Of a DNA stretch of 45,991 nucleotides, positions 6,779 to 16,393 are shown piece after piece. A program made the position numbers and the translations under genes. Numbering within the stretch: the first letter of the stretch is position 1; every line of letters starts with the position of its first letter. The notes under the pieces are model-generated. The model saw only the letters and a list, made by a program, of their open reading frames with translations. It was not told where the DNA came from and did no database searches. The DNA lies in contig DOEC01000023.1 of the NCBI GenBank assembly GCA_003524085.1, positions 1 to 45,991 of the forward strand, read 5' to 3'. Origin of the DNA: Bacillota bacterium. Its GTDB lineage: Bacteria; Bacillota_I; Bacilli_A; RF39; UBA660.

Positions 6779-9700
6779 TTTTTTAGATATATTAATATAA
6801 TAGTCATATCTTTTTTTAGCAGAATTCATGTTTATTTTGTATAGTCTTTCGTATTCATTTGGGTTTATTCTTTCTAAGTTTTTGTAACGCATTTCTTTTG
6901 CAAATACTGTTTCATATAAGTTGTAGTTTGGTTCTTTTGAGTCAACTGTAAGTTTGTCAGTGACTGGATTATAACGCATTAAGATATTGTAACCGCTTTC
7001 TACAAGTAGTTTTTGTTCTTCTATGCTATTAGAAAGGCCACCTATTATACCGTGTGCGATGCAAGGACTATAGGCTATTATTACACTTGGTCCATTATGG
7101 TTTTCTGCTTCCATGAATGCTTTTATTGTTTGAACAGGGCTTGCTCCAGCTGATATAGATGCTACATAGCAGTTTGGTATGTTCATTGCAATTTGGAATA
7201 AATCTTTTTTAGGTTTTAGTTTACCACTATTAGAAAACTCTGCAACTGCACCAATACGAGTTGATTTTGAAGTTTGTCCACCAGTATTTGAGTATACTTC
7301 TGTGTCTAAGACTAATACTTTTATGTTTTCGTTCATTCTAAGAGCGTGGTCTAAGCCACCAAAACCGATGTCGTAAGCCCATCCATCTCCACCGACAATC
7401 CATACTTTTCTTGAAGGTATATAGTCTAAAAGTTCAGATAGTTCTTTAGGTAGTTCTACGTTTTTTAGTTCGCTCTTAACTTCATTTGTTATAGTAAAGT
7501 CATTTATGTTTTCTAGCCATTTTTCATATAAAGCTTTTGTTTTTGCACTTACATCATTCATTGAATCAGTCATAATTCTTTTAATTTTATTTCTTTGATT
7601 TTTATATGATAAGTGAAGTCCTAAGCCGAACTCTGCATTGTCTTCAAATAGGCTACTTATCCATGGCATTTTGTATGGTGTGCAAGGCAAGCTTGAAGAG
7701 TAAATCGAAGAGCAACCTGTTGCATTAGAGATTACTATTTCGTCTCCATACATGCTTGTTAGTGTTCTTAAATAAACAGTTTCTCCACATCCTGCACATG
7801 CGCCTGGAAATAAAATTTTATTATCAGAGAAACCTAAAGCTTTAATGGTTGTTTTAGGCAAGTTTACATCATTTTTAACATTCTCTCTTAAGTAGTCACA
7901 TAAAAGGTCAGTGTTTTCTTTAGGTTTATCCATAGTAAGGGCTTTTTGTTTGTTTTTACCTGGACATATTTTTGAACATAGTGTGCAACCTGTACAGTTA
8001 TCTGTGTTTATTCCTAGATAGAAATATCTTCCACCTTCAATGATTACGTCTTCTTCTTTTAGTGGAGAGTTATCAAATTCTTCTTTTGTCATACTAAATG
8101 GTTTTATTACACCATGTGGGCAAATGAATGAACATAAATTACATTCTATACAATTTTCTTTGCACCATGAAGGGACTAAACTACTTATTTTTCTTTTGTC
8201 ACTTTTACTCATGTTTCCTTCAAATGTACCATCTTTGTGGTTTAAAAAGTCGCTTACTTTTACCATGTTTGCACGTCTAGCCATCATTTTATCATAAATG
8301 CTATTCATTTTCTCTTCATTTTGTTCTTCTACTGTTAGCACGTGATTATCTAGTTCTCTTAGGTTATCTATACATAAATCTAGTACTTTTATATTATCAC
8401 TCACTACATTCATGCCTTTATCTATATATAGTTCTTTTATGTTTTCTTTAAATCTTAGAATATCTTCGCCTGTTGCACCTAACATTTTTAAGATGTAGTA
8501 TGACATTATGTTGTTTATTTTTCCTTTTAAATTAAATTTACTAGCAAGCGTGTCTGCCTTCGCAATAAAGACTTTAATGTTTTTGTCTAAGATTATTTTT
8601 TTTGTTGAGTTTTTTATTAATGAATTTAATTCTTCATCTGTTTTGTCTGTGTTAATAAGTAGTATTCCATTTTGTTTAATGTTATCTAATACTTCATATT
8701 TTCCTAGGTATGAATCTTTTGAAACTACTACTAAATTAGGGTCAGTTAGATAGAATGGGGCATTTATTAATTCGTTTGATAGTCTTAAGTGACTTATAGT
8801 GATGCCTCCACTTTTTTTAGAGTCGTATTCAAAGTAGCCTTGTACATAGTTAGTTTGTCCCATTACTTTTAGTATGTTTTTTGAAGCACTTACCATGCCG
8901 TCAGAACCAAAACCGAATACTTTTATTTCTTTGTATTTTTTTGATAAGTGGAAGTTTTTTACTTCTAAGTTTGTGTTTGTAACGTCATCAATTATTCCTA
9001 GTGTGAAGTGGTCTTTCATAGCGTGTTTGTCCATGTTATCAAAGACAGATTTAATCATACTTGGAGTAGTGTCTTTGCTTGAAAGGCCATATCTTCCGCC
9101 TATTACTTCGATGTTTTCGTTTTTTAAAGCAGCACACACGTCTAGGTAAAGTGGTTCACATAAACTACCTGCTTCTTTTGTTCTATCTAGGACAGTTATT
9201 TTTTCAGTAGTCTTTGGTAAGACTCTTAAAAAATGAGTTAAACTAAATGGTCTATATAAGTGAACATTAATTAATCCAACTTCTATGTTTTCTTTTAGTA
9301 ATTCGTCTATTACAAGTTTAATTGTATCTGTTACACTTCCCATTGCAATAATGATGTTTTTTGCTGTTTTAGAGCCGTAGTAGTTAAATGGCTTATAGTC
9401 AGTACCCATTAGAGTGTTTAACTTATTCATATAGTCTTCTACTACATTTGGAACATTGTTATAAAATGAATTTCTAGCTTCTGTGTTTTCAAAGTATACG
9501 TCTTCAGTTTCTGATGTTCCTCTTGTTATTACTTTTCCTAAGTTAAAGCTTCTATTTTTAAATTCTTCTATTTCTTTATATGGAGTGATGCTTTTTAAGT
9601 CTTCGTCAGTTACCATTTTAATCTCGTTTATTTCGTGGCTTGTTCTAAAACCATCAAAGAAGTGCATGAATGGAATACTTGATTTTATACTTGATAAGTG

Positions 9701-10165
9701 GGCGATTAAGCCTAGAGTGTAGACGTCTTGTACATTACTGCTTGATAAAATTGCGTATCCAGTAGCTCGGCATGCATAGATGTCTTGATGGTCTCCAAAA
9801 ATAGATAGTGCGTGTGTTGACAAGCTTCTTGCGGCCACGTGTATAACTGACGGAAGCATTTCTCCTGCCATTTTGTACATACTTGGTATCATTAATAAAA
9901 GGCCTTGACTTGCTGTATAGGTTGTACTTAAAGAGCCAGCTTGAAGAGCACCATGGATTACAGCACTTGCGCCTGCTTCACTTTGCATTTCTATAACACT
10001 TACTTTATCTCCAAACAAGTTTTTCTTGTTCTCGCTACTCCATTTATCTATGAGAGTTGCCATTCTACTTGATGGTGTTATCGGATAAATTCCTGCTACT
10101 TCTGTGAAGTTATAGCTAGCTAATGCACAAGCCTCATTTCCATCTACTATTTTTAAATTCCCCAT
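6761..10165 (-). CDS. nifJ: Pyruvate:ferredoxin (flavodoxin) oxidoreductase, single-chain
   Basis: The enzyme oxidises pyruvate to acetyl-CoA and CO2 and reduces ferredoxin, a central step in anaerobic fermentation. The 1134-residue protein has the usual fused order: the alpha-type TPP domain (GITPITPSS-like YPITPSSRMA near residue 30), gamma domain (FGFGSDGMVSASKN near 410), two 4Fe-4S clusters (CIECNLCSFICP and CTGCTLCSKICP near 680-750), and the C-terminal TPP domain with CAGCGETVY, GGDGWAYDIGFGG and SNTGGQTSKST. AAAGGAGGAACAT precedes the ATG. It stands alone, with its own promoter and terminator. It marks the host as anaerobic. Confidence 0.97.
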   Translation of the reverse strand: MGNLKIVDGNEACALASYNFTEVAGIYPITPSSRMATLIDKWSSENKKNLFGDKVSVIEMQSEAGASAVIHGALQAGSLSTTYTASQGLLLMIPSMYKMAGEMLPSVIHVAARSLSTHALSIFGDHQDIYACRATGYAILSSSNVQDVYTLGLIAHLSSIKSSIPFMHFFDGFRTSHEINEIKMVTDEDLKSITPYKEIEEFKNRSFNLGKVITRGTSETEDVYFENTEARNSFYNNVPNVVEDYMNKLNTLMGTDYKPFNYYGSKTAKNIIIAMGSVTDTIKLVIDELLKENIEVGLINVHLYRPFSLTHFLRVLPKTTEKITVLDRTKEAGSLCEPLYLDVCAALKNENIEVIGGRYGLSSKDTTPSMIKSVFDNMDKHAMKDHFTLGIIDDVTNTNLEVKNFHLSKKYKEIKVFGFGSDGMVSASKNILKVMGQTNYVQGYFEYDSKKSGGITISHLRLSNELINAPFYLTDPNLVVVSKDSYLGKYEVLDNIKQNGILLINTDKTDEELNSLIKNSTKKIILDKNIKVFIAKADTLASKFNLKGKINNIMSYYILKMLGATGEDILRFKENIKELYIDKGMNVVSDNIKVLDLCIDNLRELDNHVLTVEEQNEEKMNSIYDKMMARRANMVKVSDFLNHKDGTFEGNMSKSDKRKISSLVPSWCKENCIECNLCSFICPHGVIKPFSMTKEEFDNSPLKEEDVIIEGGRYFYLGINTDNCTGCTLCSKICPGKNKQKALTMDKPKENTDLLCDYLRENVKNDVNLPKTTIKALGFSDNKILFPGACAGCGETVYLRTLTSMYGDEIVISNATGCSSIYSSSLPCTPYKMPWISSLFEDNAEFGLGLHLSYKNQRNKIKRIMTDSMNDVSAKTKALYEKWLENINDFTITNEVKSELKNVELPKELSELLDYIPSRKVWIVGGDGWAYDIGFGGLDHALRMNENIKVLVLDTEVYSNTGGQTSKSTRIGAVAEFSNSGKLKPKKDLFQIAMNIPNCYVASISAGASPVQTIKAFMEAENHNGPSVIIAYSPCIAHGIIGGLSNSIEEQKLLVESGYNILMRYNPVTDKLTVDSKEPNYNLYETVFAKEMRYKNLERINPNEYERLYKINMNSAKKRYDYYINISKKEVSEN

Positions 10166-10216
10166 ATGTTCCTCCTTTAAATATGTTGCATATTCTTAGT
10201 TATTTTAACAATTATA

Positions 10217-10245
10217 ATTGTACCAAATTTCTAACGAAAAGTCAT
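10217..10245 (-). promoter_or_regulatory. Promoter of nifJ
   Basis: The minus strand has ATGACT (10245-10240), 17 bases and TACAAT (10222-10217), about 50 bases ahead of the ATG. A second TATAAT-like box lies a few bases downstream. Confidence 0.5.
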
Positions 10246-10275
10246 TAGCATAACATTAATTTATGTTTTTTTTAA

Positions 10276-10476
10276 ATGTTTAATTTTACTTTAAAAGATG
10301 CTGGATTGTTGTTTGGAATGAGTAATAGTACTATTGATAAGTATTAGAAAGGTATTTTGAGTCCTGACTCTCAAACACTAATCAAATTTGCAAATGCATA
10401 TAGAGTTAAAGCTATTTATTTAATTAAAACTTATAAATGTACTAATATGAAATTTGATTCAGTTAGGATAAATTAA
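10276..10476 (+). pseudogene. Remnant of an XRE-type helix-turn-helix regulator
   Basis: One plus-strand frame reads FTLKDAGLLFGMSNSTIDKY, then a TAG stop, then KGILSPDSQTLIKFANAYRV followed by KAIYLIKTYKC and a final TAA. This matches the XRE pattern LGVSxSTIxxYExGxxxPxxxTLxKLAxxxxVxxxYLL, and the stop stands where a Glu codon (GAG to TAG) is expected. The first helix is also short. No ribosome binding site is visible before the ATG at 10276. I read it as a decayed repressor gene, possibly left from a lost mobile element. The match is by motif only. Confidence 0.6.
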
Positions 10477-10511
10477 AACACTAGGCAATTTTGTTACATT
10501 CCTAGTGTTTT
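10475..10511. terminator. Bidirectional terminator after the LCP gene
   Basis: A perfect 11-base stem, AAAACACTAGG (10475-10485) with CCTAGTGTTTT (10501-10511), around a 15-base loop. On the minus strand it ends the LCP transcript. Confidence 0.75.
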
Positions 10512-10538
10512 GATTAAATTTTATTTATAAAACATATT

Positions 10539-11972
10539 CTATTTTCCTAAATAATCTTTGATTTTTGTTTGAGCTTCATTAACTGAATCCTCATTAGGTA
10601 ACATGGTGTATAAATTTAGAGTTGGGAAAGTATATGTTGGACCCATTTGTCCTGTTCCTGTTAAATTAATGCTTTCAACACTCCAACCACGCATGTCATT
10701 TAATTGCATTTTTACTAATTTTGAAATGTCTTTGCTGCTTATGTTCGTATCCATATTGTCACTTATACTGTTTAGTATTTGATCATAGTTGGAGATTAAT
10801 GCTGTTGAAGAAGTTACTTTTTTTATTATTGCTTCCACTACTTTTTGTTGGTTTTTAACTCTTTGAATATCTCCCTCTGCAAATGATTTTCTTTCTCTTG
10901 CGAAAGCTAATGCTTGTTCTCCATTTAAATGATTATATCCAACTGTATAATGATATTTTCTAAATGCTCTTTCATAGAAATCATAATCGCTATAGACATC
11001 TACTCCGCCAATCGCATCTACTATACCTTCTATTGTAGAAAAATTAACTTTTACGTAATAGTTTATATCTGTATTTAATAGTTTTTCTACGCTTTTAACA
11101 CTTTCTTCTATTCCATAATAACCTGCATGTGTAAGTTTGTCATATGCTTCTTCGCCTTGTAAAACTAAGTTTACATAATAATCTCTAGGTATTGATGTTA
11201 ATAACACTTTTCTATTAACTGGGTCTATAGTCGCAACCATATTAACATCTGTATTAAATATAGCGTCAATACTTCCAAAACCATCTCCACCCGCTATGTA
11301 AACATTAAATGGAGTATTGGCTACATTTACAACTTTTACGATATCTACTTGGTCTATTGAAACTTTAAATTCATATATTGTTTTTAAGCTTATTTCCATG
11401 TCACTTAATTCATCTTTTAGTAATTTTTCTACTGAACCATTCATTATAACTCCAGATATTTTTCCATCTGTCAAATCGTTAAACATATTTTCTAAATTGG
11501 TATATTCTACTTTAGTAAACTCTATTTTTTTACTTAACTCATCACTTGCTTTTTCGCTATTTGTTGATTTGTAAATACCAAGATTTTTATCATTTAGTTC
11601 TTCTAACTTGTTATAATCGCTTGTATCTAACACTTTTACACTAAATTTTTCTTTTTGAAAGATGTCTTTATCTAATATGCTTAAGAAGTCAAATGTGGTA
11701 TATAAATACTTAGTTCCAAAACCACCTATAACAGCAAATAAAACGAATATAATAATCGATGTTACTTTCAAACTTGATTTTACCTTTTTGTTAAATGCAA
11801 AGAATAACATTATTAAATAAATTAGTATTATTACTATAAATAGCGGTGCAAGGTATTTGTTAGGTATCATATTTAATTTTACTAACATAAAGCTGAATAT
11901 TATAGTTATAATTAAACTTATTACTCCTATGACTTTTGCTATTAAAGTTAGTTTTTTATTTTTCTTTTTCAT
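10539..11972 (-). CDS. LytR-CpsA-Psr (LCP) family wall-polymer ligase, CpsA-like
   Basis: LCP proteins move undecaprenyl-linked glycans onto peptidoglycan outside the membrane. Three membrane segments lie near residues 10-30, 37-58 and 67-92, as in CpsA. An accessory extracellular domain follows (about 100-220). The LCP catalytic domain (about 235-395) shows IDPVNRKVLLTSIPRDYYV, KLTHAGYYG, FSTIEGIVDAIGGVDV and HLNGEQALAFARERKSF, including the Arg residues that bind the lipid pyrophosphate. Length (477 residues) is normal for CpsA types. It has its own promoter and terminator beside the glycan region, and is the best candidate for anchoring its polymers. Confidence 0.93.
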   Translation of the reverse strand: MKKKNKKLTLIAKVIGVISLIITIIFSFMLVKLNMIPNKYLAPLFIVIILIYLIMLFFAFNKKVKSSLKVTSIIIFVLFAVIGGFGTKYLYTTFDFLSILDKDIFQKEKFSVKVLDTSDYNKLEELNDKNLGIYKSTNSEKASDELSKKIEFTKVEYTNLENMFNDLTDGKISGVIMNGSVEKLLKDELSDMEISLKTIYEFKVSIDQVDIVKVVNVANTPFNVYIAGGDGFGSIDAIFNTDVNMVATIDPVNRKVLLTSIPRDYYVNLVLQGEEAYDKLTHAGYYGIEESVKSVEKLLNTDINYYVKVNFSTIEGIVDAIGGVDVYSDYDFYERAFRKYHYTVGYNHLNGEQALAFARERKSFAEGDIQRVKNQQKVVEAIIKKVTSSTALISNYDQILNSISDNMDTNISSKDISKLVKMQLNDMRGWSVESINLTGTGQMGPTYTFPTLNLYTMLPNEDSVNEAQTKIKDYLGK

Positions 11973-11990
11973 TTTATCGCCTCTTGTATA

Positions 11991-12019
11991 ATTATACAGA
12001 TTATTTAATAAAATTACAA
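11991..12019 (-). promoter_or_regulatory. Promoter of the LCP gene
   Basis: The minus strand has TTGTAA (12019-12014), 17 bases and TATAAT (11996-11991), just ahead of the GAGGCG ribosome binding site of the LCP gene. Confidence 0.65.
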
Positions 12020-12132
12020 CTTATTCTTTGATAAATGCTATAATTTTTTGTATTCTACTGTTTTGATAATTTTAGGTTAATTGATACTATACTAATATAG
12101 TTTTAATAAATATATTTATAAAATTTTGTATT

Positions 12133-12161
12133 AAAAAAAAATCTCATTTTTCATAAGATTT
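12133..12161 (-). terminator. Terminator at the end of the glycan cluster
   Basis: On the minus strand AAATCTTAT (12161-12153) pairs with ATGAGATTT (12147-12139) around a 5-base loop, and eight or more Ts follow. It lies just after wecB. Confidence 0.75.
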
Positions 12162-12180
12162 CTTTAAATGCCTTCGTGTT

Positions 12181-13296
12181 TTAACTATTTTGTTTCCATT
12201 TTATAATAGCATCTACTATTCTTTCACTAGCGTGTCCGTCTCCATATGGATTAGATGCATGGCTCATTTTTTCGTATTCTTTGTTGTCTGTTAATAATTT
12301 CTTTGTCTCGTTATATATTGTTTCTTCATCTGTTCCAACAAGTTTTAAAGTGCCTGCAGAAATGCCTTCTGGTCTTTCTGTAGTGTCTCTTAAAACTAGT
12401 ACTGGCTTACCTAAACTCGGTGCTTCTTCTTGGATACCGCCTGAGTCTGTTAAAATTATGTAAGACTTGTTTTGAAAATTATGAAAATCAAATACTTCTA
12501 GTGGTTCAATTAGTTTAACTTTGTCACAACCATCAAACACTTCATTTGCGACGCTTCTAACAAGTGGATTTAAGTGTATTGGATAAATGACCTTAACATC
12601 ATCAAACTCGTCTACAATTCTTCTTATAGCCTTAAAAATGTGTCTCATTGGCTCGCCTAAATTTTCTCTTCTGTGGGCTGTTAAAAGTATCATTTTTTCG
12701 TTTGGTTTAATCCATTCTAACTCAGGGTGTGTATAATCATTTTTAACAGTGGTGCTCATCGCGTCAATTGCAGTGTTACCAGTTACAAATATTTTTTCTT
12801 CTTGTATATCTTCTTTAAGAAGGTTTTCTTTACTGACGGTAGTTGGGGCAAAATAAAGATCTGTCATACAATCTACCATCTGTCTATTCATTTCTTCAGG
12901 AAATGGGCTATATTTATCATATGTTCTAAGGCCTGCTTCAACGTGTCCAATAGCTACTTGATTATAGAAAGCTGCTAAGGCACCAGCAAATGTTGTAGTG
13001 GTGTCTCCATGGACTAAAACTATGTCAGGTTTTACATCCTTTATAACGCTTTCTAAGCCAGTTAATGCACGTGAAGTTATTTCACTAAGAGATTGACCTT
13101 GTTTCATTATGTTTAAGTCATAGTCAGGCTTAATATTAAATGTTTCTAAAACTTGGTCTAGCATTTGTCTATGCTGAGCTGTTACACAGACTATGCTTTC
13201 TATTTCTTTTCTTCTTTCTAATTCTTTAACAAGTGGAGCCATTTTTATTGCTTCTGGTCTTGTTCCAAATATACTCATTACTTTAATTTTTTCCAT
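12181..13296 (-). CDS. wecB: UDP-N-acetylglucosamine 2-epimerase (non-hydrolysing)
   Basis: It interconverts UDP-GlcNAc and UDP-ManNAc, the donor for TagA/WecG and the substrate of WecC. Landmarks are GTRPEAIKMAPLV at the start, HGDTTTTFAGALAAFY, GHVEAGLRT, LTAHRRENLG and DSGGIQEEAPSLGKPVLVLR. Length (371 residues) is normal. The frame opens six codons earlier, but ATG 13296 is the right start: AAGGAG lies 8 bases upstream, inside the last codons of the preceding glycosyltransferase. Last gene of the cluster, with a terminator right after it. Confidence 0.96.
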   Translation of the reverse strand: MEKIKVMSIFGTRPEAIKMAPLVKELERRKEIESIVCVTAQHRQMLDQVLETFNIKPDYDLNIMKQGQSLSEITSRALTGLESVIKDVKPDIVLVHGDTTTTFAGALAAFYNQVAIGHVEAGLRTYDKYSPFPEEMNRQMVDCMTDLYFAPTTVSKENLLKEDIQEEKIFVTGNTAIDAMSTTVKNDYTHPELEWIKPNEKMILLTAHRRENLGEPMRHIFKAIRRIVDEFDDVKVIYPIHLNPLVRSVANEVFDGCDKVKLIEPLEVFDFHNFQNKSYIILTDSGGIQEEAPSLGKPVLVLRDTTERPEGISAGTLKLVGTDEETIYNETKKLLTDNKEYEKMSHASNPYGDGHASERIVDAIIKWKQNS

Positions 13297-13300
13297 TATT

Positions 13301-14383
13301 TTACTCCTTACCAATTATATTTTTAAATTCATTTGTAATTATTTTGTTAAATTCCTTGTAATCAAATGTTGTCTTTTTCTTATTAGGTTTATTTATAAAA
13401 TCTGCCATTAATTTTCCAAGTTCAGAGTCTTTATAAAATATATTACCATATTCTTTTGTTACTATTTCTTCACTTGCTCCACAATTACTTGTAATTATTG
13501 GTACACCAAGGACTCTTGCTTCATTTAAAACTAAGCCGTAGCCTTCATATTTTGATGTAAATAGTAAGCAATCACTATTTTTTAAATATGGATATGGATT
13601 AGATTTTGTACCTAAAATGAAGATATAATCTTCTAATTTGAATTCTTTTATTAATTCTTTATAATAGTCTGTATCTTTTCCACTACCTATTAATAATACT
13701 TTAAAATTATAGTCATTTTTTAATTTTGCGCTTGTGTTAATAATTAATGAAATATTTTTAAACTCTTCAACATGATTTGCTATATTTATAAATGTAATAG
13801 TTCTTTTATCAAATACATCTTCTGTTACCTTTTCGTTTGATTTTTTAATAATGTTTTCTCCATCTATATAATTTGGAATTACTTTTATATTTAATTTTTT
13901 TTCATATTTACTTTGTAAAGCGTTTTTACTTTTATTTGAATTACATATGATTGTTTTAAATTTATCATATTTGATCTTCTTCTTCATTTTTTCCATTTCG
14001 CTGCTTGAATATCTGGAAACATCACTATGGACAAATAATATGCTATTCTTACTGCTTAGTCTTGCTAAATCCGAGAAAATTTTTTGATGATTTGTATAAC
14101 ATATAGAAACATCATATGCATCTTTAACTATAGTATATTTAATTTTTAGTAATGTTAACTTTATTCCGGCTATAATTTTTCCTAATACGTTCCATTTTTT
14201 TGCGAGTAATTTTATCTTAATATTTTTTGGGATTAATTCAATTAAGTTTTTGTCCATAGTATAACCCAAATACAAACAAACATCATTTTTTTCTGATATG
14301 TTAGACATGTTTAAAAAATCTATAAGTGATTTTTCCATTCCGCCATGTTTTAGTCTAGACATGTATATAATTATTTTTTTCAT
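13301..14383 (-). CDS. Glycosyltransferase, GT4 type
   Basis: A cytoplasmic sugar transferase of the GT-B fold, 360 residues. The N-terminal lobe has SRLKHGGMEKSLIDFLN, the usual acceptor-side GG motif. The C-terminal lobe has FINIANHVEEFKNI, ILGTKSNPYPYLKNSDCLLFTSKYEGYGLVLNEA (seen as the ExGxxxxEA-like donor-binding motif) and PIITSNCGASEEIV. AAAGGAG precedes the ATG. It sits between wecC and wecB, so it probably adds a sugar to the ManNAc/ManNAcA polymer. Sugar specificity cannot be read. Confidence 0.88.
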   Translation of the reverse strand: MKKIIIYMSRLKHGGMEKSLIDFLNMSNISEKNDVCLYLGYTMDKNLIELIPKNIKIKLLAKKWNVLGKIIAGIKLTLLKIKYTIVKDAYDVSICYTNHQKIFSDLARLSSKNSILFVHSDVSRYSSSEMEKMKKKIKYDKFKTIICNSNKSKNALQSKYEKKLNIKVIPNYIDGENIIKKSNEKVTEDVFDKRTITFINIANHVEEFKNISLIINTSAKLKNDYNFKVLLIGSGKDTDYYKELIKEFKLEDYIFILGTKSNPYPYLKNSDCLLFTSKYEGYGLVLNEARVLGVPIITSNCGASEEIVTKEYGNIFYKDSELGKLMADFINKPNKKKTTFDYKEFNKIITNEFKNIIGKE

Positions 14384-14412
14384 AACTACTCCTTTAGTTT
14401 AATATATTAAGA

Positions 14413-14440
14413 AAGAACACTACAATTTGTAAGTGTTCTT
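14413..14440 (-). terminator. Hairpin at the end of wecC (weak terminator or attenuator)
   Basis: AAGAACACT (14413-14421) and AGTGTTCTT (14432-14440) form a 9-base stem. On the minus strand only TTTCTTAAT follows. It may reduce read-through into the glycosyltransferase and wecB rather than stop it. Confidence 0.45.
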
Positions 14441-15625
14441 AAAATTACATATATTTTGTGTGTCAAACACTACTTTATTTTCTAATAAATTCATGTTATC
14501 AATTATTTCTTGATGTTTTACCATTATGATAACTAAATCAACATCTTTTAAAAATTGATTTAAATCATGATATTGATTACTAACTATATCTTTCTTTATA
14601 TAAGGGTCATATACTTTTAAAGGCTCTGCTAAATGTCTTTTTTGAGCTTCTAATAATTGTAATGTTGGGCTTTCTCTAAAGTCATCAACATTTTCCTTAT
14701 ATGTTAAACCATATAATCCAACTCTTTTATAATCAGTCATACCTTTTTCTTCCATTATTTGACTTACCCTATTTAAAACAAATTCTGGCATTGAATCATT
14801 AACTTTCATTGATTCCCAAATTACTTTTGTTAAGCTTGGGTAATCACCAACTAAAAACCATGGATCTACTGAGATACAGTGTCCGCCTACTCCTGGACCT
14901 GGATTTAAAATATTTACTCTAGGATGCATATTGCATATTTTTATTATTTCATATACATTCATATTATCATGGCTACAAATTTTAGCTAATTCATTTGCTA
15001 AAGCTATATTTACTGCACGATAAGTATTTTCTACAACTTTTGTCATTTCTGCATTTTTAATTGTTGTTACTACAACTTCACCATCGGTTGTTTTTCTGTA
15101 AATATTGGCTATTTTTTCACCAACTAACATATCATCTGCACCAATAGTTCTTGAATTGTGTTTTAATTCATAAACCATATTTCCAGGAATAATTCTTTCT
15201 GGAGCGTGAGCAAGGTAAACATTTTTATTTACTAATGGTTTAATGTATTTTTCAATTGTACCTGGTGAAATAGTTGATTCTATAACTATTATTGATTCAT
15301 CTTTGCAAACATTCAATACTTCTTTTACTGCGTTTATAACATAGCTTGCATCTATTTTTTTAGAAAATTTATCATATGGCGTTGGTACTGAAACGATATA
15401 TACTTCTGCTTCTTGGTAATCATTACTAAATGAAATATTTCCTGTAGAAACTGCTGAATTAAATAGTTCAACCAATCCTTTTTCTTCAAATGTAACTTTT
15501 CCTGCATTAAGTGTTTCTACCAAACCTTTATTATAATCAGTTCCCACAACTGTAAAACCTGCATTAGCCATTGTTAAAGCTGTTGGTAAACCGATGTATC
15601 CTAATCCTACTACATTAATCTTCAT
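14420..15625 (-). CDS. wecC: UDP-N-acetyl-D-mannosamine dehydrogenase
   Basis: It oxidises UDP-ManNAc to UDP-ManNAcA with two NAD+. The Rossmann motif VVGLGYIGLPTA is at residues 4-15. VSVPTPYD, HAPERIIPGNMVYEL, NAEMTKVVENTYRAVNIA and GGHCISVDPWFL (with the catalytic Cys) match the WecC branch of UDP-sugar 6-dehydrogenases. The C-terminal UDP-binding lobe has GLTYKENVDDFRESPTL. Length (401 residues) is normal. GGAGGATGTGAAGTT precedes the ATG and a promoter lies at 15646-15674. With wecB two genes on, it supplies an acidic sugar, so the polymer is probably anionic. Confidence 0.94.
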   Translation of the reverse strand: MKINVVGLGYIGLPTALTMANAGFTVVGTDYNKGLVETLNAGKVTFEEKGLVELFNSAVSTGNISFSNDYQEAEVYIVSVPTPYDKFSKKIDASYVINAVKEVLNVCKDESIIVIESTISPGTIEKYIKPLVNKNVYLAHAPERIIPGNMVYELKHNSRTIGADDMLVGEKIANIYRKTTDGEVVVTTIKNAEMTKVVENTYRAVNIALANELAKICSHDNMNVYEIIKICNMHPRVNILNPGPGVGGHCISVDPWFLVGDYPSLTKVIWESMKVNDSMPEFVLNRVSQIMEEKGMTDYKRVGLYGLTYKENVDDFRESPTLQLLEAQKRHLAEPLKVYDPYIKKDIVSNQYHDLNQFLKDVDLVIIMVKHQEIIDNMNLLENKVVFDTQNICNFKNTYKL

Positions 15626-15645
15626 AACTTCACATCCTCCATTTA

Positions 15646-15674
15646 ATTATAAAACATACTAGTAATTATTTCAA
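15646..15674 (-). promoter_or_regulatory. Promoter of wecC
   Basis: The minus strand has TTGAAA (15674-15669), 17 bases and TATAAT (15651-15646). It overlaps the end of the TagA/WecG gene and gives wecC, GT4 and wecB an internal start site. Confidence 0.65.
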
Positions 15675-16393
15675 CTATTTTTTCTGCTAAATATGATTAA
15701 TACTAAAAATTTAACTAATTTAGCTTGTCTAAATATACGTTTAGGTTCTTTAATTAATCTGTATAGCCATTCAAAGCCATGTTTTTGTGCCCACATAGGT
15801 GCTCTTTTAATATTTCCACTTATGACATCAAAAGAGCCTCCTACGCCTTGAAAAACTTTCGCACATGTTTTATCCATATTTTCTGTAATCCAATACTCTT
15901 GTTTAGGCGAACCTAGTGCAACAAATACGATATCTGCCTTACTATTGTTGATTTCCTTTATAATTTTATCATTGTCTTTTTCGTAGCCGTCAATAGTTCC
16001 AACTATTTGAATATTCTTATATTTTTCAATAAGTTTTTCTTTTGCTTTACTTATTACTTCTTTTTTTGCTCCGTAAAGAAATACTTTATATTCTTTTTCA
16101 TCAGCAAGATTACATAGCATATCCATACAATCTATTCCAGTGATTCTTGATTTAATATTTCCTTTTTTCAATTTAGATGCGTATATAACTCCTATACCAT
16201 CTGGAATTTGATAAGTTGCTTTATTTAGTAATTCTTTTAAGTCTTTATCTTCTCTTGATTTAAGGATTTTTTCCGGATTAATTGCAACTATAAAAGATTT
16301 CTCGTTCTTTTCAATATTGTTTATTAAAGATAATTTTAAATCTTCATATGTTGTAACATTAACGTCAATTCCTAATATGTTTTCTTTATTCAA
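15671..16393 (-). CDS. WecG/TagA/CpsF family glycosyltransferase (GT26), copy 1
   Basis: Members add ManNAc or ManNAcA to lipid-linked GlcNAc at the membrane face, the first committed step of teichoic-type polymers. The protein (about 240 residues) has ILGIDVNVTTYEDL, AINPEKILKSREDKDL, IPDGIGVIYASKLKKG with the conserved Asp, SRITGIDCMDML, FLYGAKKEV, ALGSPKQEYWI, VGGSFDVISGNIKRAPMW and GFEWLYRLIKEPKR. The likely start is TTG 16393, with AGAAGGTGA 6 bases upstream, overlapping the end of the ligase gene; a GTG three codons earlier overlaps that ribosome binding site. Works with wecB/wecC just downstream. Confidence 0.93.
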   Translation of the reverse strand: MNKENILGIDVNVTTYEDLKLSLINNIEKNEKSFIVAINPEKILKSREDKDLKELLNKATYQIPDGIGVIYASKLKKGNIKSRITGIDCMDMLCNLADEKEYKVFLYGAKKEVISKAKEKLIEKYKNIQIVGTIDGYEKDNDKIIKEINNSKADIVFVALGSPKQEYWITENMDKTCAKVFQGVGGSFDVISGNIKRAPMWAQKHGFEWLYRLIKEPKRIFRQAKLVKFLVLIIFSRKNS

